64,000 bases of DNA from Flagellimonas aequoris (GCF_003584165.1 NZ_QXFJ01000010.1:1-64000); one strand, 5' to 3'; positions 17,060 through 26,985 are shown, counted from the first letter of the stretch. Translations and numbers: made by a program. The notes: generated from the letters alone by a model not told the origin.

Positions 17060-18556
17060 CTAAAACTTGAAGCTGATACCACTGTATACGCCAATGGTAA
17101 AAGGGCGGAAGTCCCCAGCAGTTTTGGAAAAGGTGTTCAATTGATATTTAAATACGGGTTCAATGCTCAACTGGAGCTTTGGTGCAAAATTGTAATTGAG
17201 CCCCATGCCCACATTGGCACTGAAGTTCGTGGAATTCACGTTATTGGCCTCACCCACTTCGGTAATGAGCTCATCGGATTCCAACAAAACGGAATTGTCC
17301 ACCAAAAACAGGGAGCTTACCCCGCCAATAAGGTCCACCCCGAATTTTTTGTCCACTAGGGCATAGTTCAGCTCCAGCGGAACTTCAATATATCCCAGTT
17401 GCTGTACCATTTTGCCATCCAGGGTAGGGGCCTCGTTCAAGGCAGTTTCCTTGGAAGTGGCATCGGATAGTGCGTCAGCCGGACTTTTTTTGCTCTGGAC
17501 CACAATGTTTTCCGAGGTTTCGCTGTAATTGATATTGTCGAATTTTTCACTCGAGGCCGATCGCAGGGTAGACGAGAAAACCACATCATTGGTGTCGTAT
17601 CCATAGTTCACTTTGTGGATACCGGAACGTATTTTCAGTTTTTTGCCAATCTCATAACCAACGGTAAGCCCATAACTTAAGTTTAGGTTGCCCGATTTGG
17701 AGTTGGAGGCAAAATCGGGATCTATGGGAGAACCATTTCCAGACGCACTAAAGTATACCGGAGCTATGGAAGGGCCAACGGACCATTTGCCAGATGTGTT
17801 CTGGGCCACGATTTCCTCTTCCTCCTCCTGCTCTTTGATGGCATCAAAAATGGATTTCTTTTCCAATTGTTCCTCTTTCTTCTCGTTCAAGGCAATAATC
17901 TCTTCTTCTTTATCCTGATTTAGGGTTTCTGATACGCGTTCTTCTTTTTTGATGCCATTGTCCGCGATAGCTTCGTTGTTCTTGGCCAGGTTCCCAGAAA
18001 GCTCGTCTCTGTTTTGAATCTGTTCTTCTGGGTACTTGGATTCTTTATTCCTATTGTCATTCAGGGCAACAGCATCTTTTTCTTTTTGCACTTGGGCTTT
18101 GGGATTGGTCAACGCATCATATGAACTGCGATTCTTGTTGGTCTCTGCAACCTCTTCTTTGGAAGATGGAACGTTTTCAACCTCAGAGGATGTTGTGGTC
18201 GGATTAACTTGTTCCGATGTGCCTGCCACACGTTCTGTTTCCGAAATACCGGAAGAATTTTGGAAATCCTTGACATCACTCCCATTTGGATCCTGTTGGG
18301 TAGGTTCAACAGGGTTTTCCGTGTCCGTAATAATCTGATTGTCCACTTGCTCCTTGTCGAGCGGATTGATCAGGAAGAATAGGATGGCCAAGGCAGCGGC
18401 AACGCCGCCAAGACGCCACCAAATCGGGATGACCCGTTTCTTTTGTTTCTTTTTGTCCAAAGACGACTCAATGGATTTCCAGACTTTTTCATCCGGTACT
18501 TCCTGAAAATTTTGGAAGGTGTCCTTGAACAATTGCTCTAAATTCTTTTTCCCCAT
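17060..18556 (-). CDS. Anti-sigma-like membrane protein fused to an outer-membrane barrel domain
   Basis: 498 residues in three parts. Residues 1-45 are a charged cytoplasmic segment (LFKDTFQNFQEVPDEKVWKSIESSL) as found in sigma-associated membrane proteins. A single membrane helix lies at about 48-65 (GGVAAALAILFFLI). An acidic, Asn/Glu/Ser-rich spacer of about 190 residues is followed by beta-barrel-like strands from about 258 to a terminal Phe (SGISFKF), the usual last residue of outer-membrane barrels. It starts 11 bases after the sigma factor gene. This resembles known Bacteroidota proteins with an inner-membrane anchor and an outer-membrane-like domain. Control of the sigma factor by the N-terminus is inferred. 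Confidence 0.7.
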   Translation of the reverse strand: MGKKNLEQLFKDTFQNFQEVPDEKVWKSIESSLDKKKQKKRVIPIWWRLGGVAAALAILFFLINPLDKEQVDNQIITDTENPVEPTQQDPNGSDVKDFQNSSGISETERVAGTSEQVNPTTTSSEVENVPSSKEEVAETNKNRSSYDALTNPKAQVQKEKDAVALNDNRNKESKYPEEQIQNRDELSGNLAKNNEAIADNGIKKEERVSETLNQDKEEEIIALNEKKEEQLEKKSIFDAIKEQEEEEEIVAQNTSGKWSVGPSIAPVYFSASGNGSPIDPDFASNSKSGNLNLSYGLTVGYEIGKKLKIRSGIHKVNYGYDTNDVVFSSTLRSASSEKFDNINYSETSENIVVQSKKSPADALSDATSKETALNEAPTLDGKMVQQLGYIEVPLELNYALVDKKFGVDLIGGVSSLFLVDNSVLLESDELITEVGEANNVNSTNFSANVGMGLNYNFAPKLQLSIEPVFKYQLNTFSKTAGDFRPFTIGVYSGISFKF

Positions 18557-18567
18557 CGTAAATCTAT

Positions 18568-19098
18568 TTAAGCAATGTTGATTTTGGTTTTTTCTATTTT
18601 TTCCCTCAGAATCGTTTTGGCCCTTGCCAAGTTGGATTTTGAGGTTCCAGTGGATGTCCCCAACATCTCACTGATCTCTTTATGGCTATAGCCGTCCAGA
18701 ACGTATAGGCTGAAGGTCAACCTGTACTTGTGCGGCAAATCCTGTATATGTCCCAACAATGTGGACAGGCTGATATCGGTCTGCTCCGTATCGACCTCCA
18801 CATCATCTTCAATGTTTTCAGAAATCACGTTGAGGTGTTGTTCCTTTCGGTATTTCTGAAGGACCGTGTTCACGGTAATGCGTTTCATCCAACCCTCAAA
18901 GGAACCTTGGAAACCGAACTGATCTATTTTCTCAAAAATGGTCATAAAACTATCGTGCAGATTATCCTCCGCCTCCGTTTTATTCTTGGAATACTTGAGG
19001 CACATCCCGAAAAGAATACCGGAATATCTCCGGTATAGCTCGGCCTGCGCCTGTCGTTTGCCCTTTTTGCAGTTATCTATCAGTTCTTCCAGATCCAA
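18568..19098 (-). CDS. ECF-type RNA polymerase sigma factor
   Basis: 176 residues with sigma region 2 (LFGMCLKYSKNKTEAEDNLHDSFM... FEGWMKRITVN) and region 4 (LPHKYRLTFSLYVLDGYSHKEISEMLG), of standard ECF length. It directs core polymerase to a specific promoter set. Upstream lies a small lipoprotein gene on the same strand and downstream the membrane/barrel protein, making a likely three-gene operon. Targets cannot be read from the window. Confidence 0.92.
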   Translation of the reverse strand: MDLEELIDNCKKGKRQAQAELYRRYSGILFGMCLKYSKNKTEAEDNLHDSFMTIFEKIDQFGFQGSFEGWMKRITVNTVLQKYRKEQHLNVISENIEDDVEVDTEQTDISLSTLLGHIQDLPHKYRLTFSLYVLDGYSHKEISEMLGTSTGTSKSNLARAKTILREKIEKTKINIA

Positions 19099-19126
19099 AT
19101 GTTGGTCAATTTTGGATTGTTGTTTT

Positions 19127-19567
19127 CTAGTTTGTCGGCTCTGCCTCTGTTACGGGAATGGTATATTCCACAAAGGTGGCGTTCCCGTTTTCATCGTCGC
19201 CGGTATAAAATCTAAAATGATACTCATTGGTATAAATCACACTGAACTTTAATGTGGCTACAACTTCCTCAATAGCTTCGGTACATGCCCTGTCCTCATC
19301 AGTGAGAACAGAACCGATTGCCACAATATCCCTATCGGTCTCAGCGGTTTTGGTCACGTCAAAACCCTCAAAGAAAGTACATCCATTGGGTCTTAGATAG
19401 GTAACATCGATGTCATAGGTTTTACCGAACTCAAAAGATTCAGGAACATCGGCTTCCACAACGTTAAGGGAAGTGAAGTAAAAATTGGGGGAATCATCAT
19501 CCAGATTACATGAGCTGAACCATGAGCATGCCACAAACAATAATATGGGCATTAACACTTTTTTCAT
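19127..19567 (-). CDS. Small lipoprotein of unknown function
   Basis: 146 residues. The lipoprotein signal ends in FSSCNLDD (Cys20), followed by an acidic linker and a compact beta-rich domain with a Cys pair (GCTFFEG, DRACTEA). No known family recognised. It is 28 bases upstream of the ECF sigma gene on the same strand and may be co-transcribed. A surface or periplasmic sensor for the sigma system is possible but unsupported. Confidence 0.65.
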   Translation of the reverse strand: MKKVLMPILLFVACSWFSSCNLDDDSPNFYFTSLNVVEADVPESFEFGKTYDIDVTYLRPNGCTFFEGFDVTKTAETDRDIVAIGSVLTDEDRACTEAIEEVVATLKFSVIYTNEYHFRFYTGDDENGNATFVEYTIPVTEAEPTN

Positions 19568-19664
19568 AATCTAATCCTTTTTATTCCCTAGATGTGCAGT
19601 AGTGGCAAGGGTTGCGTAGGATTTTCAGAACCAAATGTCTATTCGCCCAAAAATGGAATCAGCT

Positions 19665-20672
19665 TTACGCCTTGACAGCGGTAATGGCCTCTTTGATTTT
19701 GCTCTCCAACTCATCGGACAGTTCGGGATTGTCCAATAAAAGGGCTTTTACGGCATCCCTACCCTGGCCCAATTTGGTGTCACCGTAACTGAACCAAGAA
19801 CCGCTTTTTTTCACGATTTCGTAAGCCACCCCCAAATCCAGAATTTCCCCGATTTTTGAAATGCCTTCGCCATACATAATGTCGAATTCAGCAGTTTTGA
19901 ACGGTGGGGCCACTTTGTTCTTGACCACCTTTACTCGGGTTTTATTTCCTTGTACCTCCCCGTCCGTGTCCTTGATCTGGGTAGACCTTCTAATATCCAA
20001 ACGAACAGAGGCGTAGAATTTTAAGGCGTTACCACCGGTAGTCGTTTCAGGGTTGCCGAACATCACACCAATTTTTTCGCGCAATTGGTTGATAAAGATT
20101 ACCGTACACTTGGTCTTGCTGATGGTGGAGGTCAATTTTCGCAAGGCTTGTGACATCAACCTAGCGTGAAGACCCATTTTGGAATCCCCCATCTCTCCCT
20201 CGATCTCGCTTTTTGGTGTCAACGCAGCAACGGAATCCACAATCACGATATCAATGGCACCGGAACGGATCAGGTTATCAGCAATTTCCAAGGCCTGCTC
20301 CCCATGATCGGGTTGTGATATGATCAGGTTGTCGATGTCGACCCCGAGTTTTTTGGCATAAAATCGGTCAAAGGCATGTTCCGCATCAATAAATGCGGCA
20401 ATGCCACCAGCCTTTTGTGCTTCGGCAATGGCATGAAGGGTAAGGGTGGTTTTACCGGAAGACTCGGGACCATAGATTTCGATGACCCTCCCTTTGGGAT
20501 AACCCCCAACACCAAGGGCAATATCCAATCCCAACGAGCCCGAAGAGATGACCTCGACATCCTCAACTACACTATCGCCCATTTTCATTACCGCCCCTTT
20601 GCCATAAGTCTTGTCCAACTTGTCCAGGGTTAGTTTCAGGGCCTTTAATTTCGCTTCTTTCTCGTTGCTCAT
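19665..20672 (-). CDS. recA: Recombinase RecA
   Basis: 335 residues, full length. Walker A GPESSGKT is at 68-75, Walker B is in [12 protein letters not shown], the L1 region is [16 protein letters not shown], and the L2 region is [21 protein letters not shown]. It forms the ATP-dependent filament for strand exchange. Its loader DprA is encoded in the same window. I found no convincing LexA-type box upstream. The start MSNEKEAK matches the family's usual N-terminus. Confidence 0.98.
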   Translation of the reverse strand: MSNEKEAKLKALKLTLDKLDKTYGKGAVMKMGDSVVEDVEVISSGSLGLDIALGVGGYPKGRVIEIYGPESSGKTTLTLHAIAEAQKAGGIAAFIDAEHAFDRFYAKKLGVDIDNLIISQPDHGEQALEIADNLIRSGAIDIVIVDSVAALTPKSEIEGEMGDSKMGLHARLMSQALRKLTSTISKTKCTVIFINQLREKIGVMFGNPETTTGGNALKFYASVRLDIRRSTQIKDTDGEVQGNKTRVKVVKNKVAPPFKTAEFDIMYGEGISKIGEILDLGVAYEIVKKSGSWFSYGDTKLGQGRDAVKALLLDNPELSDELESKIKEAITAVKA

Positions 20673-20850
20673 GGTTCAAATGATTAGGAAGGCTAAAATA
20701 CCATTTCTTTCTACATACGACAAAAGGCACGCAACCTTTTTAATAACATCGTATCTAACGGGTACTAACTCATTATTTATAGAGCTGTGCCAAGCTCGCA
20801 AATACAGGGTGGGAAGAAATTTAGCTTTGAAAAAGACCTCAACAACGTAG

Positions 20851-20880
20851 GCGGGCCCCAATTTGGGGCCCGCTTATTTT
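20851..20880 (+). terminator. Strong GC-rich hairpin between divergent recA and trhO
   Basis: Perfect stem GCGGGCCCC and GGGGCCCGC with a five-base loop (20851-20873), followed on the plus strand by TTATTTT. It looks like a terminator, but the flanking genes are divergent, so no annotated gene needs it. Confidence 0.55.
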
Positions 20881-20898
20881 CTCCCGATCCCGAATGTT

Positions 20899-20906
20899 TA
20901 TCTTTG
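20899..20906 (+). promoter_or_regulatory. -7 box (TATCTTTG) of trhO
   Basis: Exact TAnnTTTG match 42 bases upstream of the trhO start codon. The upstream -33 position falls in the T-rich tail of the preceding hairpin. Confidence 0.5.
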
Positions 20907-20948
20907 TGCCGGAAATCATCCATTCTTTAACTTAAATATTGATATAGC

Positions 20949-21980
20949 ATGCAACTGTACAATACCTTAAGTGCAAAAGAAAGGGAAAAACTCATAGAGG
21001 AAGCCGGCAAGGATCGGCTCACCATCTCTTTCTATAAATATGCACACATTGGCAACCCTCACATTTTAAGGAACCACCTTTTCATCACTTGGAACGAAAT
21101 GGAGGTTCTTGGACGCATTTATGTGGCCCATGAGGGGATCAATGCCCAACTTTCTGTGCCAGCAGAAAAATTTGGGAACTTCAAAAATCATTTGGACAGC
21201 ATCAGTTTTTTAGAAAATGTAAGGCTGAACATCGCTATTGAGCAGGACAATAAATCCTTTTTAAAGTTAAAGGTCAAGGTACGCAAGAAAATTGTGGCCG
21301 ATGGCCTTAACGATGCCACTTTTGATGTGACCAACAAGGGAATCCATGTGGGTGCCGAAGAATTCAACAGGTTGATAGAAGACCCCGATACCGTTTTGGT
21401 GGACATGCGGAATCATTACGAAAGTGAAATTGGCCATTTTAAAAATGCCATTACCCCAGATGTGGACACCTTCAGGGACTCTTTGGATATTATTGAAAAG
21501 GACCTAGCAGAACACAAAGAAGATAAAAAATTGGTCATGTACTGTACGGGGGGCATAAGATGTGAAAAGGCAAGTGCCTATTACAAGCATAAAGGCTTCA
21601 AAAATGTTTATCAGTTGGAAGGTGGAATCATTGAGTACACCCGCCAAGTAAGAGATCAGAATCTAGAAAACAAGTTCTTGGGCAAGAACTTTGTTTTTGA
21701 CCACCGAAGGGGAGAGCGCATCTCCGAGGATGTGATATCCCATTGCCACCAATGTGGGAAACCCTGCGACACCCATGTAAACTGTGCCAACGAAGCCTGT
21801 CATCTACTGTTCATACAATGCGAGGAATGTGCCGAAGCCATGGACCAATGTTGTTCCGTGGAATGCCAAGAAATACATGCCCTGCCCATTGAGGAACAAA
21901 AACGATTGCGTAAGGGCAAGGGAGCCAGTAACAAAATATTCAAAAAGGGCCGTTCTCCCGTTTTGAAATACAAGAGGTAG
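20949..21980 (+). CDS. trhO: tRNA uridine(34) hydroxylase (rhodanese family)
   Basis: 343 residues. An N-terminal acylphosphatase-like domain (SFYKYAHIGNPH... GRIYVAHEGINAQLS) is followed by a rhodanese domain with the active Cys in MYCTGGIRCEKASAY. The C-terminal extension carries several Cys pairs (CHQCGKPC, CANEACH, CEECAEAMDQCC). TrhO uses oxygen to form 5-hydroxyuridine at the wobble position of some tRNAs. Length and domain order match the YceA/TrhO family. Confidence 0.93.
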   Translation: MQLYNTLSAKEREKLIEEAGKDRLTISFYKYAHIGNPHILRNHLFITWNEMEVLGRIYVAHEGINAQLSVPAEKFGNFKNHLDSISFLENVRLNIAIEQDNKSFLKLKVKVRKKIVADGLNDATFDVTNKGIHVGAEEFNRLIEDPDTVLVDMRNHYESEIGHFKNAITPDVDTFRDSLDIIEKDLAEHKEDKKLVMYCTGGIRCEKASAYYKHKGFKNVYQLEGGIIEYTRQVRDQNLENKFLGKNFVFDHRRGERISEDVISHCHQCGKPCDTHVNCANEACHLLFIQCEECAEAMDQCCSVECQEIHALPIEEQKRLRKGKGASNKIFKKGRSPVLKYKR

Positions 21981-22209
21981 CATTTCACCGCTGCTATAAA
22001 TTGTACTATATTTACCATAAGAATTATTTATGAACCCTATTGGGGTAGGCCAAAAACAGAGGGAAAGTCTTTGAATGTCATATCGGGTTCAGACCCGGGA
22101 CACGGTCGAATGAGCAATCGACATCAAAGCTAAACTTTTGAATATAAGACTGTTATGAAATATTTATTTCTTGCAGTTAGTTTTGGAGACCCCGATCAAG
22201 ATACAAAAT

Positions 22210-23373
22210 ATGGCGTGTAGCAGTTGTTCAACCGGAAAGGATGGACAACCGCGTGGTTGCAAGAACAATGGTACTTGCGGCACTGATGGTTGTAACAAGC
22301 TGACGGTCTTTGACTGGCTTTCCAATATGTCGTTGCCCAACGGTCAAACTCCTTTTGACTGTGTTGAGGTGCGTTTCAAGAACAGTAGAAAGGAATTTTA
22401 TAGGAATCCGGACAATCTCCCATTGTGCATTGGCGATGTGGTGGCCACGCAGGCCAAGTCAGGGCACGATGTGGGTGTCGTGACCCTTACCGGCGAACTG
22501 GTTAGGGTGCAGATGAAACGGAAAAAAGTTTCCCCGGACGATAAGACCCTTCCAAAAATCTACAGAAAAGCCAGCCAACGTGATATCGATATTTGGCAAA
22601 AATGCCGAGATCGTGAGGAAGAAATCAAAAAACGATCACGAGAGATAGCCATTGCCCTTAAGTTGGAGATGAAACTCAGTGATGTGGAGTTCCAGGGCGA
22701 TGGGTCCAAAGCAACCTTTTACTACACCGCAGAGGATCGGGTCGATTTTAGACAGTTGATCAAGGACATGGCCAAAGCCTTTGGTATCCGGATCGAGATG
22801 CGCCAAATTGGATACCGACAAGAGGCCCAGCGTTTGGGGGGAATCGGTTCCTGTGGTCGTGAATTGTGCTGTTCCACTTGGCTTTCGGATTTTAGATCGG
22901 TGAGCACGGCATCCGCAAGATACCAGCAATTGGCCCTTAACCCACAAAAATTGGCTGGTCAATGTGGCAAGCTCAAATGTTGCCTCAATTACGAACTGGA
23001 CATGTATTTGGAGGCATTGCAGGATTTTCCACCGCAGGATAGCAAGATCATGACCAAAAAAGGACTTGCCTTCTGTCAAAAAGCGGATATTTTCAAGGAA
23101 ACCCTTTGGTTCTCCTACAAAGATGACCCGGCAACTTGGCATGCACTTTCCAAAGAGCAGGTGTTGGAAATTTTGGAACTCAACAAGAACAACGAGAAAA
23201 TCGACAGCTTGGAGGATTATGCCAATGACAATGTCGATGAAGAGAAGGCCACATTCGAGAACGTGGTCGGCCAAGACAGTTTAACGCGTTTTGATAGACC
23301 GAAAAAGAAAAAGCGCAGGAACAACAAGAATCGTAGAAAATCCAAATCAAAAGCATCTTCCAATGCAAAATAA
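22210..23373 (+). CDS. ricT: PSP1/RicT family protein
   Basis: 387 residues from ATG 22210; the frame is open further upstream, but MACSSCSTGKDGQPRGC is the usual start. The Cys-rich N-terminus (Cys3, 6, 17, 23, 28) precedes the PSP1 core with GSCGRELCCSTWL and GQCGKLKCCLNYE. The tail is very basic (KKKKRRNNKNRR). RicT proteins carry Fe-S clusters and in Bacillus act in the Y-complex on RNA processing; the role in Bacteroidota is not defined. It overlaps gldH by 11 bases and stands in the common ricT-gldH-PBP1 order. Confidence 0.88.
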   Translation: MACSSCSTGKDGQPRGCKNNGTCGTDGCNKLTVFDWLSNMSLPNGQTPFDCVEVRFKNSRKEFYRNPDNLPLCIGDVVATQAKSGHDVGVVTLTGELVRVQMKRKKVSPDDKTLPKIYRKASQRDIDIWQKCRDREEEIKKRSREIAIALKLEMKLSDVEFQGDGSKATFYYTAEDRVDFRQLIKDMAKAFGIRIEMRQIGYRQEAQRLGGIGSCGRELCCSTWLSDFRSVSTASARYQQLALNPQKLAGQCGKLKCCLNYELDMYLEALQDFPPQDSKIMTKKGLAFCQKADIFKETLWFSYKDDPATWHALSKEQVLEILELNKNNEKIDSLEDYANDNVDEEKATFENVVGQDSLTRFDRPKKKKRRNNKNRRKSKSKASSNAK

Positions 23374-23854
23374 GGTACTGGTTTTACTACTGGCCATCAT
23401 TACACTGTCTTCATGCAATGACCTTTTGGTCCATTCCGAGTACAAACCCATCAAAGATGGCGAATGGCGGATGGACGAACCTGTGCAATTCGAATTTTCC
23501 AAACTTGATTCCACCGTCACTTATAATATGTTTTTGGATATCAGAAATGATGATTCTTATCCTTTCAGCAATTTATTCCTGATTGCGGAGTTAGAATATC
23601 CGAGTGGCAACGCCACAAAGGATACTTTGGAATATAAAATGGCAGAACCTTCTGGCGAATGGTTGGGAAAAGGAATGGGAAGTGTCAAGGAAAATAAACT
23701 TTGGTTCAAGGAAAACATCGTTTTCCCAGAAACTGGCGTATATAAGGTTACCGTATCACATGCCATGAGAAGAAATGGCGTTGTGGAGGGTCTCCACATT
23801 TTGGAAGGCGTAACGGATGTTGGTTTGGAAATAGAAAAAGCACCCAATAAATAA
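23363..23854 (+). CDS. gldH: Gliding motility lipoprotein GldH
   Basis: 163 residues from ATG 23363 inside the end of ricT; a longer reading frame upstream would remove the signal peptide from the N-terminus. The lipobox is at Cys18 (ITLSSCND), followed by a beta-sandwich-like body (NMFLDIRNDDSYPFSNLF) as in GldH. GldH is needed for gliding and chitin use in Flavobacterium johnsoniae. Its stop overlaps the start of the PBP gene by one base. Confidence 0.88.
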   Translation: MQNKVLVLLLAIITLSSCNDLLVHSEYKPIKDGEWRMDEPVQFEFSKLDSTVTYNMFLDIRNDDSYPFSNLFLIAELEYPSGNATKDTLEYKMAEPSGEWLGKGMGSVKENKLWFKENIVFPETGVYKVTVSHAMRRNGVVEGLHILEGVTDVGLEIEKAPNK

Positions 23855-26181
23855 TGGCAAAGACTGGTCAAAAACAGCAACAAAGCTTCGGTAAGTTTAT
23901 CAAATGGTTTTGGATTCTTTTCGGGGCGGGGGTACTTTCCGTAGTACTTGTTTTTCTACTGGCCTCATGGGGGGCCTTCGGGGAGATGCCCACTTTTGAA
24001 CGCTTGGAGAATCCCGAGACCAATTTGGCAACCGAATTTATTTCATCTGATGGGGAAACTTTGGGAAAACTCTATTTGGATGACAACCGTACCGATGTTC
24101 CATATAATGCGCTACCTAAGAATTTGATTGATGCCTTAATAGCTAGTGAAGATATCCGTTTTCATGACCATTCGGGAATTGATGCCCGAGGAACCCTGCG
24201 AGCAATGATATTTTTAGGAAGTCGCGGTGGCGCGAGTACTATTACACAACAGCTTTCAAAATTACTTTTCACAAAGCATGCATCTTCCAACACATTCGAT
24301 AGAATAATCCAAAAAATCAAGGAATGGGTCATCGCTACTCGACTTGAAAGAAGCTATACAAAAGAAGAGATTATCAGCATGTATTTAAATATTTATGATT
24401 TTGGTAATAATGCAGATGGTATTCGTTCAGCTTCAAGAATTTATTTTGGAAAGGAGCCGGCAGAATTAAAGGTTGAAGAATCTGCAATGTTAGTGGGAAT
24501 GTTACAGAATTCGTCTCTATATAATCCTATACGAAGAGAAGAACTTACGTGGAAAAAGAGAAATATAGTGCTGGGCCAAATGGCAAAATTTGAATTTATC
24601 AGTGAAGCAGAAAAAGACTCTCTTCAGGCTCAAAAGATAAATCTCAATTATAACCCTGAATCCCATCGAGAAGGATTGGCCACGTATTTTAGGATGTATA
24701 TGCAACGTTGGTTGAACAATTGGGTAAAAGATAATCCCAAACCTGATGGTGAAAAATGGAACATTTACTTGGATGGTTTAAAGGTATACACCACTGTGGA
24801 TTCACGAATGCAGCGTAACGCTGAGGAAGCCGTTCAGGAGCATATGAAAAATTTGCAAGCTGAGTTTTTTCATCAAAATACGCCCAAACGAAACCCTACT
24901 GCTCCGTTTTTAGACATTTCCAAAGGGGCTATCGATACTATTTTGAGGAATTCCATGCATCGCTCAGAGAGATGGCGCCATCTGAAAAGGGAAGGATTGT
25001 CCGAAAAGGAGATTGAAGCCACTTTCCATAAAAAAACAGAAATGACCGTTTTCGATTGGAACAGCGATTCCTATGAAAAGGATACGACCATGACCCCATT
25101 GGATTCTATCCGATATTATAAAACATTCCTCAGGACCGCCATGATGTCCATGGAACCCCAAACCGGGCACGTAAAAGCATGGGTAGGGGGTATTGATTAC
25201 AAACATTTTCAATATGACAATGTGATCCAAGGTGCCAGGCAAGCAGGTTCTACCTTTAAACCTTTTGTATACGCGGCGGCCATAGATCAATTGCGTTATT
25301 CCCCTTGCTACACCTTGCCAGACAATATATATTGTATTGAACCGGGCAAGCATGGAAATATTGATTCTTGGTGCCCCAAAAATTCCGATGGCACCTATTC
25401 AGGGGAAGACATGACTTTGAAAAATGCTTTGGCCAACTCGGTGAACTCCATTACAGCCCAATTGATTGATAGGGTAGGTCCTGGATCTGTGGTCTCCATA
25501 GCTAGGAATATGGGCATTACCAAAGACATCCCAGAAGTGCCTTCCATTGCCTTGGGTACTTTGGATATTAATGTATTTGAAATGGTAGGGGCTTATGGAA
25601 CGTTTGCCAACCAAGGGGTGTATGTAAAACCTGTGATGGTTACAAGAATAGAGGATAAGAACGGTACGGTGCTTTACGAATATACTCCGGAAACCAAAGA
25701 TGTTTTGAGCAAAGACGTGGCCTATGCCATGGTGAATTTGATGGAAGGGGTAACCCAATCTGGTTCTGGGGCAAGGTTGCGACATACGGGAGCTAAGAAT
25801 CAGTCAGTATACAAAGAAGTGGTTACAGGCTATCCTTATGAATTTAACAATCCCATTGCCGGAAAAACGGGTACGACCCAAAACCAAAGTGACGGTTGGT
25901 TTATGGGCATGGTGCCCAATTTAGTGACCGGAGTATGGGTTGGTGGAGAGGAAAGATCAATTCATTTTTCAAGTATTACTTATGGTCAAGGCGCAGCAAT
26001 GGCCTTGCCTATCTGGGGCTTGTATATGAAGAAGAACTATGCCAACGAAGAGATTGGGGTGTCCAAAGATGCTTTTGAGGAGCCAGAGGAGATGTCCATC
26101 AATTTGGATTGTTCCAAACAGGCTCAAGAAGAACAAGATGATTTAGACATAGAGGACGATTTGGACGGATTGGATTTTTAA
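23854..26181 (+). CDS. Class A penicillin-binding protein (PBP1A-like)
   Basis: 775 residues. A membrane anchor lies at about 17-40. The glycosyltransferase family 51 domain has catalytic Glu99 (SEDIRFHDH) and GASTITQQLSK. The transpeptidase domain has Ser466-x-x-Lys469 (GSTFKPF), SVN in ANSVNSI, and KTG at 671-673. It polymerises glycan strands from lipid II and cross-links them. The tail is acidic. Coupled to gldH by a one-base overlap and closed by the terminator at 26205. Confidence 0.95.
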   Translation: MAKTGQKQQQSFGKFIKWFWILFGAGVLSVVLVFLLASWGAFGEMPTFERLENPETNLATEFISSDGETLGKLYLDDNRTDVPYNALPKNLIDALIASEDIRFHDHSGIDARGTLRAMIFLGSRGGASTITQQLSKLLFTKHASSNTFDRIIQKIKEWVIATRLERSYTKEEIISMYLNIYDFGNNADGIRSASRIYFGKEPAELKVEESAMLVGMLQNSSLYNPIRREELTWKKRNIVLGQMAKFEFISEAEKDSLQAQKINLNYNPESHREGLATYFRMYMQRWLNNWVKDNPKPDGEKWNIYLDGLKVYTTVDSRMQRNAEEAVQEHMKNLQAEFFHQNTPKRNPTAPFLDISKGAIDTILRNSMHRSERWRHLKREGLSEKEIEATFHKKTEMTVFDWNSDSYEKDTTMTPLDSIRYYKTFLRTAMMSMEPQTGHVKAWVGGIDYKHFQYDNVIQGARQAGSTFKPFVYAAAIDQLRYSPCYTLPDNIYCIEPGKHGNIDSWCPKNSDGTYSGEDMTLKNALANSVNSITAQLIDRVGPGSVVSIARNMGITKDIPEVPSIALGTLDINVFEMVGAYGTFANQGVYVKPVMVTRIEDKNGTVLYEYTPETKDVLSKDVAYAMVNLMEGVTQSGSGARLRHTGAKNQSVYKEVVTGYPYEFNNPIAGKTGTTQNQSDGWFMGMVPNLVTGVWVGGEERSIHFSSITYGQGAAMALPIWGLYMKKNYANEEIGVSKDAFEEPEEMSINLDCSKQAQEEQDDLDIEDDLDGLDF

Positions 26182-26204
26182 ACCAGACCTTTTAAAAAAC
26201 TTTT

Positions 26205-26241
26205 AGCCCCAAGCTGATTACAATTTGCTTGGGGCTTTTTT
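26205..26241 (+). terminator. Terminator after the PBP gene
   Basis: Perfect 10-bp stem AGCCCCAAGC and GCTTGGGGCT with a 12-base loop, then a T run; 23 bases after the stop codon. Confidence 0.88.
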
Positions 26242-26281
26242 ATTTAAATCGTAATTTCAGGCAATCAAAAATGAGAATCAG

Positions 26282-26983
26282 ATGATCAAGAAAACAGTGG
26301 CCAATGTGCAAGAGGCTTTGGGCGGTGTTCAAGATGGGATGACCTTTATGTTGGGAGGTTTTGGCCTATGTGGTATCCCGGAAAATGCCATTGCAGAACT
26401 GGTACGGTTGGGCATCAAGGACATTACCTGCATTTCCAACAATGCGGGAGTGGATGATTTTGGATTGGGGTTGTTGCTTCAAAAACATCAGATCAAAAAA
26501 ATGATATCCTCCTACGTGGGTGAAAACGACGAGTTCGAACGCCAAATGCTCAGCGGCGAATTGGAAGTGGAACTAACGCCACAAGGTACTTTGGCGGAAA
26601 AATGCAGGGCTGCCCAAGCCGGTTTCCCTGCTTTTTATACCCCAGCCGGATATGGAACCGAAGTCGCCGAAGGTAAGGAGACCAGAGAGTTTGATGGTAA
26701 GATGTATGTGCTGGAACCGGCTTTTAAGGCCGATTTTTCCTTTGTGAAAGCTTGGAAAGGTGATGAAGCGGGCAACCTTATTTTTAAGGGAACGGCAAGG
26801 AACTTTAATCCTTGTATGTGCGGGGCGGCGACCATAACCGTAGCCGAAGTGGAGGAATTGCTCCCTGCTGGAAGTTTGGACCCCAATGAAATCCATATCC
26901 CGGGCATATTTGTCCAGCGCATTTTCCAAGGAGAAAAGTATGAGAAACGAATTGAACAAAGAACGGTAAGACAGAGAGTATAG
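26282..26983 (+). CDS. 3-oxoacid CoA-transferase subunit A
   Basis: 233 residues, the alpha subunit of the SCOT/AtoD type: [17 protein letters not shown], the glycine loop [12 protein letters not shown], and [14 protein letters not shown] [12 protein letters not shown]. With subunit B it moves CoA between succinyl-CoA and acetoacetate for ketone-body or branched-chain carbon use. Followed after two bases by subunit B. Confidence 0.93.
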   Translation: MIKKTVANVQEALGGVQDGMTFMLGGFGLCGIPENAIAELVRLGIKDITCISNNAGVDDFGLGLLLQKHQIKKMISSYVGENDEFERQMLSGELEVELTPQGTLAEKCRAAQAGFPAFYTPAGYGTEVAEGKETREFDGKMYVLEPAFKADFSFVKAWKGDEAGNLIFKGTARNFNPCMCGAATITVAEVEELLPAGSLDPNEIHIPGIFVQRIFQGEKYEKRIEQRTVRQRV

Positions 26984-26985
26984 CT

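Noticed and set aside
22079..22105. GGGTTCAGACCC hairpin considered as a tRNA T-arm
   Set aside because: The loop lacks the invariant A58, and no anticodon arm or acceptor stem can be built around it.
22636..23274. 212-codon minus-strand frame opposite ricT
   Set aside because: Shadow of a recognised gene, with no start signal or family match.
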